DNA of 64,000 bases from Salinimicrobium sp049680855 (GTDB lineage Bacteria > Bacteroidota > Bacteroidia > Flavobacteriales > Flavobacteriaceae), in contig NZ_JBMPGS010000006.1 in NCBI RefSeq assembly GCF_049680855.1, positions 62,001 through 126,000 of the forward strand. Reading direction: 5' to 3'. Below are positions 9,077-18,459 of the stretch, one piece after another (position 1 is the first letter of the stretch; every line of letters begins with the position of its first letter). The position numbers and the translations under genes are program-made. The notes beneath the pieces were generated by a model, which saw only the letters and a program-made list of their open reading frames with translations, searched no databases and had not been told where the DNA came from.

Positions 9077-10684
9077 ATGGAATTCAAATTTGGAGGTTCT
9101 GAATATAATCAAAGAACGGTCTTAGGACATCCTTCAGGACTGTTCGTTCTTTTCTTTACAGAAATGTGGGAACGTTTTTCCTACTATGGAATGCGCGCAC
9201 TTCTTGTGCTCTTTCTTACTGCTTCAATAATGAATGAAGGATGGGGATGGCCGCGAGAGGATGCCTTATTGTTATATGGATGGTATACAGGATTAGTATA
9301 TGTAACTCCTATTCTAGGGGGGCTTATAGCTGATAAACTTCTAGGTTACCGTAATGCCGTGGTATGGGGAGCTCTTCTTATGACTTTAGGACATGGATCA
9401 ATGGCCTTAGAAGGTTTTACAGATGTATTTTTCTATTTAGGACTGGCTTTGTTGATCATTGGGAATGGTCTCTTTAAACCCAATATTTCTTCAATTGTAG
9501 GACAGCTTTACAAAAGCAACGATAAAGAAAAGGATGCAGGTTATACCATTTTTTACATGGGTATAAATGCGGGTGCTTTCTTAGGAATTCTTTTATGCGG
9601 TTACATTGGGGAAAAAATAGGCTGGCATTATGGATTTGGATTGGCAGGAATTTTCATGTTCTTGGGTATGTTGCAATTCTATTTTGCGCAAAAACTTTTC
9701 GGAAAAATTGGAATTAGTCCGAAGGAAATGGATAAGTATGTTGACTCTAGAACTTTAAAAGGAGAGGCTCAGGAGGAGAGTGGAAAGATACTGCAAGATG
9801 ATAATGTTAATGAACCTGAGGCAATATCTCCAGCCGCTCAAAAGGACCGCCTATTTGTAATTGGAGTCTTCGCTTTTTTCACCATCTTTTTTTGGTGGGC
9901 TTTCGAACAGGCTGGAGGTTCTATGACTATTTTTGCGGCAGATTATACAGACAGGGTGGTTGCAGGAGACAGTGCACTCATATTTAAAATAATTAACACA
10001 GTTATTACAGTAATACCAATGTTAGTAATTACGTGGGTATTATTGCTTCTATTCAAGCAGATTTATAAATTTTATGCACTTTCGAATTTTTTCCTGGGCT
10101 TGAGTTTTGTCGTTATCTGGGCGATTGTAATTTGGATGTTGTACAGAGAGTTTCAGGCAGAAGCAACCGAAGTGCCGGCTTCTTGGTTCTCCGTTCTAAA
10201 CTCCCTATTCATTATTTTATTTGCACCACTATTTTCCAAGATATGGGAAAGTAAATACAATCCATCCGGACCTGTGAAATTTGCGATTGGATTAATTCTA
10301 TTGGGTATTGGTTTTGCTGCGTTGGCTTATGGAGCATCCGGAATACCTGCAGGTGCCGAAGCTGCTTCAGTGAGTATGATCTGGCTGGTTCTAGCTTATT
10401 TGTTGCACACGCTTGGAGAATTATGCGTTTCGCCGGTAGGACTTTCATACGTGAGTAAACTTTCACCCACACGTCTTGTAGGATTAATGTTTGGTATATG
10501 GTTCATGGCAAATTTCGTTGCCAACCTATTAGGGGGCTGGACAGGAAGTTACATCGACTATATAAGTGAGACATATTCCATGGCAACTTTCTTTCTAATT
10601 TTCACCCTGGTTCCAATTGGTGCAGGAATAGTAATGCTGCTGATGAGCAAGTTGCTGGTGAAGAAAATGCATGGAATTAGATAA
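9077..10684 (+). CDS. Proton-dependent peptide transporter, POT/PTR family
   Basis: A 535-residue integral membrane protein with about 12-14 spans. The POT signature ExxERFSYYG appears at the N-terminus as FTEMWERFSYYGMRALL. The second signature lies around GLFKPNISSIVGQLY, and FYMGINAGAFLG also fits. POT proteins import di- and tripeptides with protons across the inner membrane. It starts 24 bases after the dipeptidyl peptidase stop and is followed by a terminator, so the two genes are very probably co-transcribed: the peptidase makes dipeptides and this protein takes them up. Confidence 0.92.
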   Translation: MEFKFGGSEYNQRTVLGHPSGLFVLFFTEMWERFSYYGMRALLVLFLTASIMNEGWGWPREDALLLYGWYTGLVYVTPILGGLIADKLLGYRNAVVWGALLMTLGHGSMALEGFTDVFFYLGLALLIIGNGLFKPNISSIVGQLYKSNDKEKDAGYTIFYMGINAGAFLGILLCGYIGEKIGWHYGFGLAGIFMFLGMLQFYFAQKLFGKIGISPKEMDKYVDSRTLKGEAQEESGKILQDDNVNEPEAISPAAQKDRLFVIGVFAFFTIFFWWAFEQAGGSMTIFAADYTDRVVAGDSALIFKIINTVITVIPMLVITWVLLLLFKQIYKFYALSNFFLGLSFVVIWAIVIWMLYREFQAEATEVPASWFSVLNSLFIILFAPLFSKIWESKYNPSGPVKFAIGLILLGIGFAALAYGASGIPAGAEAASVSMIWLVLAYLLHTLGELCVSPVGLSYVSKLSPTRLVGLMFGIWFMANFVANLLGGWTGSYIDYISETYSMATFFLIFTLVPIGAGIVMLLMSKLLVKKMHGIR

Positions 10685-10704
10685 CTAAATACATTAGTAT
10701 ATAT

Positions 10705-10736
10705 AAAAGGTCTGTCAATTTAGGGCAGACCTTTTT
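10705..10736 (+). terminator. Intrinsic terminator after the peptide transporter
   Basis: Stem AAAAGGTCTG / CAGACCTTTT, extended inward by one T-G and one C-G pair, with a 7-base loop and a T tail. It lies 20 bases after the transporter stop. Confidence 0.85.
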
Positions 10737-10878
10737 ATTTAAAATTTGAAGGCGCAATTTTATATTTAGGTTGAAGAGATAAAGACTTATTTGTCACGTA
10801 AAAATAATTCTCTTCAATTGGCGTTTTACCCTCGAACGGTTTTAATTGGTTTTTGGAAAAAAGATGGAAAGAATTGCT

Positions 10879-11421
10879 ATGCACAAAATATTTTTTATTG
10901 TTTCGTTAATATTCATGAGTGGCGGAGTCCAGGCGCAGAAAATTAACTGGATGAGCATGAATGAAGCTTTGGAAGCTCAGAAAAAAGAGCCTAAAAAGAT
11001 ATTTATGGATGCCTACACCACCTGGTGTGGCCCTTGTAAAATGCTCGATAAGAACACCTTTTCCAATAAAGATGTGGCCGAATATGTTAATGAAAATTAT
11101 TATGCCGTAAAATTCAATGCTGAAGGAACCGAGACCATTAGCTACAAAGAACACACATTTAAAAATCCTAATTTCGATCCAAAAAGGAAGGGTCGAAATA
11201 GCCAGCATACTTTTGCGACGGCCATGAAGATTACCGGCTATCCTTCCCTGGCATTTTTCGATGAAAAGGGTAATCTTTTGAACGTAACACCGGGTTACAG
11301 GACTCCCGGGCAGCTGGAGGTATTTTTGAAGTTGTTTGCAGAAGATGATTACAAAGAGATCACCTCAAACGAAGAATGGAAAAAGTACCAGGAGGCCTTC
11401 CAGGCGACTTTTAAAAAGTAG
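10879..11421 (+). CDS. Exported thioredoxin-fold protein
   Basis: About 180 residues. The ATG at 10879 gives a direct signal peptide (MHKIFFIVSLIFMSGGVQAQ); an earlier in-frame ATG lies at 10864. The redox motif TTWCGPCKMLDKNTF is intact, and a cis-Pro loop appears as TGYPSLAFFDEKGNL. The 25-residue stretch between, rich in K, R and N (NPNFDPKRKGRNSQHTF), is typical of the thioredoxin_7/DUF255-like periplasmic group. It likely reduces or isomerises disulfides in the periplasm, with substrate unknown. It converges with comEC, its stop lying only three bases from the comEC stop, with no separate terminator visible. Confidence 0.85.
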   Translation: MHKIFFIVSLIFMSGGVQAQKINWMSMNEALEAQKKEPKKIFMDAYTTWCGPCKMLDKNTFSNKDVAEYVNENYYAVKFNAEGTETISYKEHTFKNPNFDPKRKGRNSQHTFATAMKITGYPSLAFFDEKGNLLNVTPGYRTPGQLEVFLKLFAEDDYKEITSNEEWKKYQEAFQATFKK

Positions 11422-11424
11422 TCT

Positions 11425-13464
11425 CTAAAATGCTATTTTGAAGGTACCATCTGTCGCGGTGTAGTGAAAAGGAATACTTCTCTTTTTACAGGTTTCCTGC
11501 CAGCGCTCCACATAATACTTATAATTACTGCCATCGGCAATAATAATTTCAGGGTCTAATTCATGCAGTACTCTATCTAAATTTATTTTTGGAGAATTTG
11601 TTAGAAGTAGCAGTTCCGGATTGGGAATATCAGTTTTATAGATCCCTGCACTGTCTATTACCATGAGCAGTTTGCTTCCTGCTTTATAGAAGTTTTGCAT
11701 CTCTTTAATTTCTATAGTAGAAATGTTTTCGCCCACGCTGTAATTTTTTAGAAGTGTAGGCTCTTTGGCTTCCTCAAAAAAATTAGTCGCTAAAGTGAGC
11801 TTTTGAGCATCTTTTAAGCCGACCATGCTGCTTCGGCTTTTGTGGAACACGACAATTTCTTCGGAAGAAGCTTCGTGCTTTTCGAAATAATAAACCAGCT
11901 GAAGAAAAATAATTCCTGTGAGTGCCAACATAATTCTGCGGTAGCTGATTTTCTTCAGAAGAAGAAAAAGTATCATTATTAGAGCGTACAAAGCCAGTGC
12001 CTGTATCCCTGAAAAATGAATATCCCGAAAAAGAAAACGTTCCTGTAGTGCCATAAATCCCACAAAATCATTTAACAGCTGTATGGCAATGCCATAAAAA
12101 TCTACTATAAAGGCTGGAAGAAAACCTATTAAACTAAGAAATATGACCACGATGCCATAAGCCAGGATAAAACCCATAAAGGGCAGAATGACGAGATTTG
12201 AAATAAAGAAAAGTCCGGGGAACTGGTGAAAATAGAATAAGCTTAGCGGCAGCACACCAGCCTGTGCCGCGATCGTGACGGTTAGTAATCCCCAGAAGTA
12301 TTTTATAAGTCTGTACTTTGGATTCCACATGCCGTAAAGTGGAGGCTGCAGTAAGACGATGGCAAAGACCGCTAGGTAACTAAGTTGAAATCCTACTTCA
12401 AAGATGAATTGCGGCCGCACAAGCAGAAGCAGCATCATTGACAGGAACAAGGTGTTCAAAACGCTGGTGCGCCGCTTTAGTTGTAAGCCTATGGCCACGA
12501 AAGAAAACATGGTGACCGCTCTTATTACCGAAGGTGATAATCCTGCGAGTAATGCAAAAAGCCATAAAAGAACGATTATGAGTATTGTTTTTAGAAATCT
12601 TCCTCTTTTTGACCTTTCGAGTGGTGAAAACAACCAATGCAGGAGAAAGAGAATGATCCCCACATGCAGGCCAGATACTGCCAGAATGTGGATCACTCCT
12701 GCAGCTGCATAGTTGTTATAGGTTTCTTGTGAAATATCCTGTTTTTGGCCCAATAGCAATGCCTGCACCACGCCGAGCTCATCTCCTTTCAGGTTGTTTT
12801 GCCGGAGTTTCGTGGTGATGTTGGAACGCCAGGCGGCGGTGATTCCATACAGACTTTTACTTTTAAGATTTAACTTTACGAAATCTTCTTTCTTCAAAAA
12901 TACTTGTGCAAGTACTCCGCGGTTCTCCATGAAGCTCTTATAGTTGAACTGGTGCGGATTTAAAGGTGGTTTTATAGGTTCAACAGCGGCATGTATAACA
13001 AGTACATCATCCACCGAAAAAGGTGCTTTTAAAGAATCTTTTTGGATGGAGATGAGGATCTTTCCGTGAACGAGGTCTTCTCCCAGCTTTTTTACGCTTG
13101 CGATGAATTTCTGGTTGTATAGATCGGGCTTTAATTCTTCGGTTACAGTGACAGTCAAAAATGAGGTTTTTGCAGCATTTTCCGAAGAAATCTTATGGGT
13201 ATAATGCTTGGGCTGATTTTTAGGAAGATGGAGCTGAGTGGTGAGAATTCCGGTGAAGAAGAATAAGAGAAAGGTAGCTATCCCAAAATAAATTTGGCGT
13301 GAAAATAGCCTTTTTGAAAACTGATACGAGAACAGAAACAGCAGGAAAATACATGCAAAAAAGCCAAAAAGTAAAGCAAGTGGTAGTTTAAGGAAGAAGC
13401 CCGCCAGGATTCCTCCAACAAAAAAGATGCATATTCTTATTAAAGGTGTGTTCAGGTAATTCAT
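11425..13464 (-). CDS. comEC: ComEC/Rec2-family DNA channel protein
   Basis: About 679 residues, starting at the ATG at 13464 (a TTG two codons upstream is less likely). The order is two N-terminal spans, a soluble DUF4131/OB-like region (about 80-215), then the multi-span Competence domain (about 225-510) with the family signature GVIHILAVSGLHVGI and the preceding LLLGQKQDIS. ComEC carries single-stranded DNA through the inner membrane during natural transformation. The C-terminal 170 residues resemble the family's beta-lactamase-like domain (LLLLTNSPKINLDRVLHEL, IIADGSNYKYYVERW) but lack the metal ligands HxHxDH. The NlpC/P60 gene lies 26 bases upstream on the same strand. Confidence 0.88.
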   Translation of the reverse strand: MNYLNTPLIRICIFFVGGILAGFFLKLPLALLFGFFACIFLLFLFSYQFSKRLFSRQIYFGIATFLLFFFTGILTTQLHLPKNQPKHYTHKISSENAAKTSFLTVTVTEELKPDLYNQKFIASVKKLGEDLVHGKILISIQKDSLKAPFSVDDVLVIHAAVEPIKPPLNPHQFNYKSFMENRGVLAQVFLKKEDFVKLNLKSKSLYGITAAWRSNITTKLRQNNLKGDELGVVQALLLGQKQDISQETYNNYAAAGVIHILAVSGLHVGIILFLLHWLFSPLERSKRGRFLKTILIIVLLWLFALLAGLSPSVIRAVTMFSFVAIGLQLKRRTSVLNTLFLSMMLLLLVRPQFIFEVGFQLSYLAVFAIVLLQPPLYGMWNPKYRLIKYFWGLLTVTIAAQAGVLPLSLFYFHQFPGLFFISNLVILPFMGFILAYGIVVIFLSLIGFLPAFIVDFYGIAIQLLNDFVGFMALQERFLFRDIHFSGIQALALYALIMILFLLLKKISYRRIMLALTGIIFLQLVYYFEKHEASSEEIVVFHKSRSSMVGLKDAQKLTLATNFFEEAKEPTLLKNYSVGENISTIEIKEMQNFYKAGSKLLMVIDSAGIYKTDIPNPELLLLTNSPKINLDRVLHELDPEIIIADGSNYKYYVERWQETCKKRSIPFHYTATDGTFKIAF

Positions 13465-13489
13465 AGTCAAATGATTACCTAATATACTG

Positions 13490-13984
13490 CTATTTTACAC
13501 GCCGGGCCATGGCGAAACTATCTTTCCAGTAATTTTGGTCCAAAGAAGAAATAATAACGCCACGCGAAGTGGTGGAATGAATAAAGAATACTTCATTCGC
13601 TGTGGTATCTACTACAAGCCCTACATGGTTTACAGATCTCTTCTTCTTGTTTGTTTTGAAGAAAAGAAGGTCTCCAATATGCACCTGCCGCAACGGAATC
13701 TTCTTTCCAAGCCTCGCCATGTCACCTGAAGTGCGGGGAAAAGAGATGTTTTCTTCCAGAAAAGCAGTGTAAATGAGTCCGGAGCAATCCATTCCTTGTT
13801 TAGTGGTTCCGCCGTATTGATATTTTGTCCCCACATAAGTCTGGGCAGTTTCGCTTACGCGCAGCATCACATCCTCCGAAGGATTTTTCGTGGAATTTTC
13901 CGTACGAATGCTTTTTCTGGAACTTCCGCAGGAAGCCATGAAAAGTAACAAAAGCAGAACGGGAAATACTCTTTTAAATGTCAT
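13490..13984 (-). CDS. NlpC/P60 (C40) cell-wall peptidase lipoprotein
   Basis: A 164-residue lipoprotein (lipobox LLFMASC). The C40 fold carries the catalytic Cys in GMDCSGLIYTAF, a His in VNHVGLVVD and a further polar residue at FFIHSTTSRG. The conserved QYGGTTKQGMDCSG lead-in is also present. Such enzymes cut stem peptides of peptidoglycan at the D-Glu to diamino acid bond. The start codon overlaps the end of lpxB by 11 bases, placing it in the surE-lpxB envelope operon. The start region carries a near-copy of the AAAATGNCATTTT palindrome (13976-13986). Confidence 0.88.
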   Translation of the reverse strand: MTFKRVFPVLLLLLFMASCGSSRKSIRTENSTKNPSEDVMLRVSETAQTYVGTKYQYGGTTKQGMDCSGLIYTAFLEENISFPRTSGDMARLGKKIPLRQVHIGDLLFFKTNKKKRSVNHVGLVVDTTANEVFFIHSTTSRGVIISSLDQNYWKDSFAMARRVK

Positions 13985-15107
13985 TTTTGGAAGTTGAGGA
14001 GATGCTTTTTACAATTAATGCTGCTGTTTTCTTACTGGCGCCTGTACCGCCTAGTTTTAACTCCAGGTCGTGATAATCTTCAAACATTTTTGTGCGATTC
14101 TCTTCAGAAAGGATCTTTTTGAGCTCAATTTTCAGGTTCTTTTTATTAAAATCCTTCTGAATAAGTTCTTTTACCACTTCGCGATCCATTACCAGGTTCA
14201 CCAGCGAAATATAATCAAGTTTGATAATGCGTTTGGCAATCTCGTATGAAATAAAGCTGCCTTTGTAACAAACTACTTCGGGCACCTTGAAAAGCGCTGT
14301 CTCCAAAGTTGCGGTTCCCGAGGTCACCAAAGCTGCGGTGGCAAGGCTAAGTACGTCATAAGTCTGGTTCATCACCAGGTGTACGTTTTTCTTTTTAATA
14401 TAAGGCGCATAGAATTCTGGATCCTGACTTGGTGCTCCCGCGATTACAAACTGGTATTCTTCAAAATCACCGGTTATACTCAACATCGTTTTTAGCATTT
14501 TTGAGATTTCCTGTTTGCGGCTTCCCGGAAGGAGAGCAATTACCGGCCGCTCATCAAGTTGGTGCCGCGATTTAAATTCTGAGATATCTACCTGCGGCCT
14601 GTTTGCTATGGCGTCAATAAGCGGATGCCCTACAAAATGTACATCAAACTGATGTTTTTCTTCGTAAAATTCTTTTTCAAAAGGAAGAATGACATACATT
14701 TCATCAATGTCACGACGAATCTCTTTGATGCGATTTTCTTTCCAGGCCCAGATTTGCGGTGAGATGTAAAAATGAGTTTTAAAACCCTCTTTTCGCGCCC
14801 ATTTAGCAATTCTAAGGTTAAAGCCGGGATAATCCACAAAAATTAAAACGTCTGGTTGCCATGCGGTGATGTCTTTTTTGCAGAATGAAATATTGCTGAG
14901 AATGGTTCTTAGGTTCAGGAGCACTTCGGCAAAGCCCATAAACGCGAGATCGCGATAATGTTTAACCGTGGTTCCTCCTGCCTTTTGCATAAGATCTCCT
15001 CCCCAAAATCTAAACTCGGCTTCAGGATCTTCTTGCTTTATTGCCCGCATTAGATTGGCTGCATGCAAATCACCTGAAGCTTCTCCGGCAATGATATAAT
15101 ACTTCAT
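13974..15107 (-). CDS. lpxB: Lipid-A-disaccharide synthase LpxB
   Basis: 377 residues from the ATG at 15107 (MKYYIIAGEASGDLHAANL). The frame is open further upstream, but that part overlaps the preceding gene and is not LpxB-like. Family landmarks are GEASGDLHAA, WGGDLMQKAGG, FVDYPGFNLRIAKWA, ISPQIWAWKENRI, LPGSRKQEISKML and TSGTATLETALF. LpxB (GT19) joins UDP-diacylglucosamine to lipid X at the inner membrane to make the lipid A disaccharide. With lptC also in this window, it confirms an LPS outer membrane. Its start is two bases after the stop of the small membrane protein upstream, so translation is probably coupled. Confidence 0.95.
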   Translation of the reverse strand: MKYYIIAGEASGDLHAANLMRAIKQEDPEAEFRFWGGDLMQKAGGTTVKHYRDLAFMGFAEVLLNLRTILSNISFCKKDITAWQPDVLIFVDYPGFNLRIAKWARKEGFKTHFYISPQIWAWKENRIKEIRRDIDEMYVILPFEKEFYEEKHQFDVHFVGHPLIDAIANRPQVDISEFKSRHQLDERPVIALLPGSRKQEISKMLKTMLSITGDFEEYQFVIAGAPSQDPEFYAPYIKKKNVHLVMNQTYDVLSLATAALVTSGTATLETALFKVPEVVCYKGSFISYEIAKRIIKLDYISLVNLVMDREVVKELIQKDFNKKNLKIELKKILSEENRTKMFEDYHDLELKLGGTGASKKTAALIVKSISSTSKNDI

Positions 15108-15109
15108 TT

Positions 15110-15391
15110 TTATAGGATTTTTAAGACTGCAATGGCCAATGCGGCAAAAATGGATGCCATTAGTACACCACGTGCCCGGTAGATTTTTTCTCTTTTCAGG
15201 AAAAAGAAAAATGGTATAAAATTGAGGATTGCACCTGCCGCTATGAGTGTTCCCAGGAATTCTTCTTTTCGGGCCTCCACAATAGCTTCGGCAATTCCAA
15301 GTCCGGAAAACAACAGAATATAAAGTAATATGCCGATGCAATTTGCAGAAAGGCCAATCAAAAAGCCGAGAAAAATGTCTTTTTTAATCAT
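15110..15391 (-). CDS. Small three-span membrane protein between surE and lpxB
   Basis: A 93-residue protein with three hydrophobic segments (about 7-31, 46-63, 73-92) joined by short charged turns (EARKEEF, KREKIYRARG). It overlaps the surE end by eight bases and ends two bases before lpxB. I do not recognise a named family. Its fixed place between surE and lpxB and its tight packing suggest a real envelope protein, possibly tied to lipid A assembly, but that is inference from position only. Confidence 0.7.
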   Translation of the reverse strand: MIKKDIFLGFLIGLSANCIGILLYILLFSGLGIAEAIVEARKEEFLGTLIAAGAILNFIPFFFFLKREKIYRARGVLMASIFAALAIAVLKIL

Positions 15392-16166
15392 TCAGTTTCC
15401 AGGTATTTAGATCGCGTATCACATGATGAGCCGTGAGGTCAAATTGTACAGGTACTACAGAAACATATCCCTGGGAAAGAGCATATTCGTCGCTATCCTG
15501 TCCTTCGTCTTCATTGATAAATTTTCCTGAGAGCCAGTAATAATCCCGCCCCTGCGGGTTGGTTCGTTTATCAAATTGTTCTTCCCAGTGTGCGCTTGCC
15601 TGCCTGCAGATCTTAATTCCTTTAATTTCAGATTCCTTGAGCTTGGGCAGGTTCACGTTTAGGACAACACCTTTTGGTAATCCGTTCTTAAGAACATTTC
15701 GGGTAATTGTCTTTACAAATTTTTTTGTGGGTTCAAAATCTGCGGTGAGGGAATAATCCAGAAGAGAAAACCCTATAGCGGGAATTCCTTCCACACCCGC
15801 TTCCACAGCGGCGCTCATCGTACCCGAATAAATGACGTTGATCGAAGAATTGGAGCCGTGGTTAATTCCGCTTACGCACAGGTCCGGCTTTCTACGCAAT
15901 ATCTCCTGGGTGGCTATTTTTACGCAATCGGCAGGAGTACCAGAGCAGCTATATTCTTTATGCTTCGTATTTTCTTTGACTTTTACAGGGTCGCAAAATA
16001 AGGTGTTGCTTATGGTAATTGCATGTCCCATTCCGCTTTGAGGACTGTCTGGCGCTACTACTACTACATCTCCCAGTTGTTTCATAACTTCAATTAAGGC
16101 TCTTATACCGGGGGCGGTGATACCATCATCATTTGTGACCAGGATTAGCGGTTTGTTTTTAGACAT
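15384..16166 (-). CDS. surE: 5'/3'-nucleotidase SurE
   Basis: A 260-residue protein with the SurE metal site: LVTNDDGITAPGIRAL at the N-terminus (paired Asp), and CVSGINHGSNSSINVIYSGT carrying the Ser and Asn ligands. APDSPQSGMGHAIT and SCSGTPADCVKIA are also characteristic. SurE hydrolyses 5' and 3' nucleoside monophosphates in the cytoplasm and is linked to stationary-phase survival. It is the first gene of the - strand envelope operon (surE, small membrane protein, lpxB, NlpC/P60, probably comEC). A weak -7-like TAATTTAG lies upstream on the - strand in the gap shared with the protease gene. Confidence 0.95.
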   Translation of the reverse strand: MSKNKPLILVTNDDGITAPGIRALIEVMKQLGDVVVVAPDSPQSGMGHAITISNTLFCDPVKVKENTKHKEYSCSGTPADCVKIATQEILRRKPDLCVSGINHGSNSSINVIYSGTMSAAVEAGVEGIPAIGFSLLDYSLTADFEPTKKFVKTITRNVLKNGLPKGVVLNVNLPKLKESEIKGIKICRQASAHWEEQFDKRTNPQGRDYYWLSGKFINEDEGQDSDEYALSQGYVSVVPVQFDLTAHHVIRDLNTWKLND

Positions 16167-16294
16167 AGAAGTGTTTTTATGACTGCTAAATTAAATTAAT
16201 TTCCTGAGGAAACATTAAATTCGTAGTTTAACAAAAAAATTATTAGCCTTGAAGCCTTGGCATAGTTTTTAGTGTATAAAAGGTGAACTTAATC

Positions 16295-18445
16295 ATGAAA
16301 ATATTCAATCTAATGAAGAGGAATTTTAAAATATTAGTGCTAGTGCTATTGTTTGCAGTAGCCTCCTGTAGTTTTACCACAAAAACATTTAACGATCCCG
16401 ATAAAGATAAGACCCTTGTTGAGCTTATCACTTATGTTTTGGAAAACGGTCATTATGATTCTAAGGATATAAATGATTCTTTCTCAAAAGAAGTATATTC
16501 TAATTACCTGGAGGAACTGGACCCTATGAAAAGGTATTTCTACGCCAGTGATATTGAAGAATTCCAGGCATATGAAGATCAAATTGATGATCAAATCAAG
16601 AATAAGGATATTAGTTTCTTTGATCTTACCTACAAGCGTTTTCAGCAGCGAATGGCAGAGTCAAAGGAAATATATAAAGAAGTGCTGGCAACGCCATTTG
16701 ATTTCACAGAGGACGAAGTGCTTGAAGCAGATTATGATAACAGACCTTATGTAGCGTCCAAAGAAGAAATGAAGGAGCGTTGGAAAAAACAGCTTAAACT
16801 TGCTGCACTGGGAACTTATTACGATAAGATCAAGGAGCAAAAAAGAGGACTGGAAGAAAATCCCGAAGCAGAGAAGAAGTCTAACGCAGAGTTAGAGGCT
16901 GAAGCCAGGGAAATTACCAGGACTTCATTAGAAGAGTATTATGATTTCAATGATGATTTGCAACGAAAAGACTGGTTTAGCGTATATGTGAATGCAATTG
17001 TAGAGAGGTTTGACCCGCATACCTTTTATTTCGCCCCTACAGATAAAGACCGTTTTGATATGGCAATGTCTGGTAAACTTGAGGGTATTGGAGCGCGTCT
17101 TCAGAAGAAAAGCGACAACATAAAGATCATTGAAATAATTTCTGGTGGACCAGCCTGGAGAGGTGATGAAATTGAAGTAGGTGATGAGATCATTAAAGTT
17201 AAGCAGGAGGATGAAAAAGAGCCGGTAAGCGTTGCAGGAATGAGACTTGATGACGCAGTTGGTCTTATCAAAGGTCCAAAAGGAACGAAAGTAACCCTAA
17301 CAGTTAGAAAAGTAGATGGAACGGTAGAAGATATCGACATTGTTCGTGATGTGGTTGAATTGGAAGAAACCTATGCAAAATCTTCAATTGTGGAGAAAGA
17401 GGGAAGAACTTATGGGGTGATCAACCTTCCGAAGTTTTACTTTGACATGGGAGACTATTCCGCAAGAAATGCGGCCAGTGATGTAAAACAGGAGATCATA
17501 AGACTTAAGGAACAGGATATGGAAGGTCTTGTACTTGATCTTAGAAATAATGGTGGAGGTTCTTTAAAAACTGTGGTTGATATTGCAGGATTATTTATTA
17601 AAGAAGGCCCTGTGGTACAGGTGAGAAGTAAAATGGATGGCCAGGAAGTGCTTAAGGATACAGATCCTTCTATTCTTTGGGACGGGCCTTTAGTAATACT
17701 GGTAAATGAACTTTCTGCATCTGCTTCGGAAATTTTAGCTGCAGCTATGCAGGATTACAAGAGAGCGATTGTAATTGGAAGTAAGCAAACTTACGGAAAA
17801 GGGACGGTGCAGAATGTTATCGATCTTAACCGATGGATTAGAAACAGTGATTTTGGTGACCTTGGAGCTTTAAAATTGACCACCCAGAAGTTTTACAGAG
17901 TGAACGGTGGTTCTACACAGTTGGAAGGGGTTAAAAGTGATGTGGTTGTTCCAGACAGGTACAGCTATATAGATATTGGAGAAAAAGATCAGGAAAACCC
18001 ACTTCCATGGGACCAGATCGCTCCTGCAGATTATGAAGTATGGAACGATTATGTAGGATTCGAGGAAACCATTAAGAGCAGTAAAGCGAGAATGGCGAAA
18101 AATGAGCAATTAAAGCTCATAGATGAAAATGCAAAATGGATTCGTGATCAAAGAGATGAAAAATCTTTTCCACTTAATTTTGAGAAATATAAAACGGAGT
18201 TAGAGCAGGATGAAGAACAGGCAAAACAGTTTGATAGGATTTCAGATTACAAGTCAAATCTTACCTATAAATCCCTGCCTTATGAAATGAAAATGTTCTC
18301 TACAGATACTGTTCTTGCGGAGAAAAGGGAAAGATGGCACGAAACCCTTGCTGGCGATGTGTACATGGAAGAGGCCATCCACGTGCTGGAAGATATGAAA
18401 ATGAACAACATTCAGAATTCCAAATTAGCCGAAATCAGGGACTAA
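16295..18445 (+). CDS. Tail-specific (C-terminal processing) protease, S41A, Prc-like
   Basis: About 716 residues from the ATG at 16295; a GTG at 16283 and an ATG at 16313 are alternatives. The N-terminus is a lipoprotein signal (VLLFAVASC). The long Prc-type N-terminal region (about 30-235) is followed by a PDZ domain (about 250-340, GIGARLQKKSDNIKIIEI) and the S41 core. Catalytic Ser is in VNELSASASEILAAAMQD and Lys in KQTYGKGTVQNVI. A helical C-terminal region of the E. coli Prc type follows (about 575-716). Such proteases degrade or trim periplasmic proteins from exposed C-termini and help control cell-wall hydrolases. The gene stands alone and ends at a terminator. Confidence 0.92.
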   Translation: MKIFNLMKRNFKILVLVLLFAVASCSFTTKTFNDPDKDKTLVELITYVLENGHYDSKDINDSFSKEVYSNYLEELDPMKRYFYASDIEEFQAYEDQIDDQIKNKDISFFDLTYKRFQQRMAESKEIYKEVLATPFDFTEDEVLEADYDNRPYVASKEEMKERWKKQLKLAALGTYYDKIKEQKRGLEENPEAEKKSNAELEAEAREITRTSLEEYYDFNDDLQRKDWFSVYVNAIVERFDPHTFYFAPTDKDRFDMAMSGKLEGIGARLQKKSDNIKIIEIISGGPAWRGDEIEVGDEIIKVKQEDEKEPVSVAGMRLDDAVGLIKGPKGTKVTLTVRKVDGTVEDIDIVRDVVELEETYAKSSIVEKEGRTYGVINLPKFYFDMGDYSARNAASDVKQEIIRLKEQDMEGLVLDLRNNGGGSLKTVVDIAGLFIKEGPVVQVRSKMDGQEVLKDTDPSILWDGPLVILVNELSASASEILAAAMQDYKRAIVIGSKQTYGKGTVQNVIDLNRWIRNSDFGDLGALKLTTQKFYRVNGGSTQLEGVKSDVVVPDRYSYIDIGEKDQENPLPWDQIAPADYEVWNDYVGFEETIKSSKARMAKNEQLKLIDENAKWIRDQRDEKSFPLNFEKYKTELEQDEEQAKQFDRISDYKSNLTYKSLPYEMKMFSTDTVLAEKRERWHETLAGDVYMEEAIHVLEDMKMNNIQNSKLAEIRD

Positions 18446-18459
18446 TTTGTGAAGGAAAA

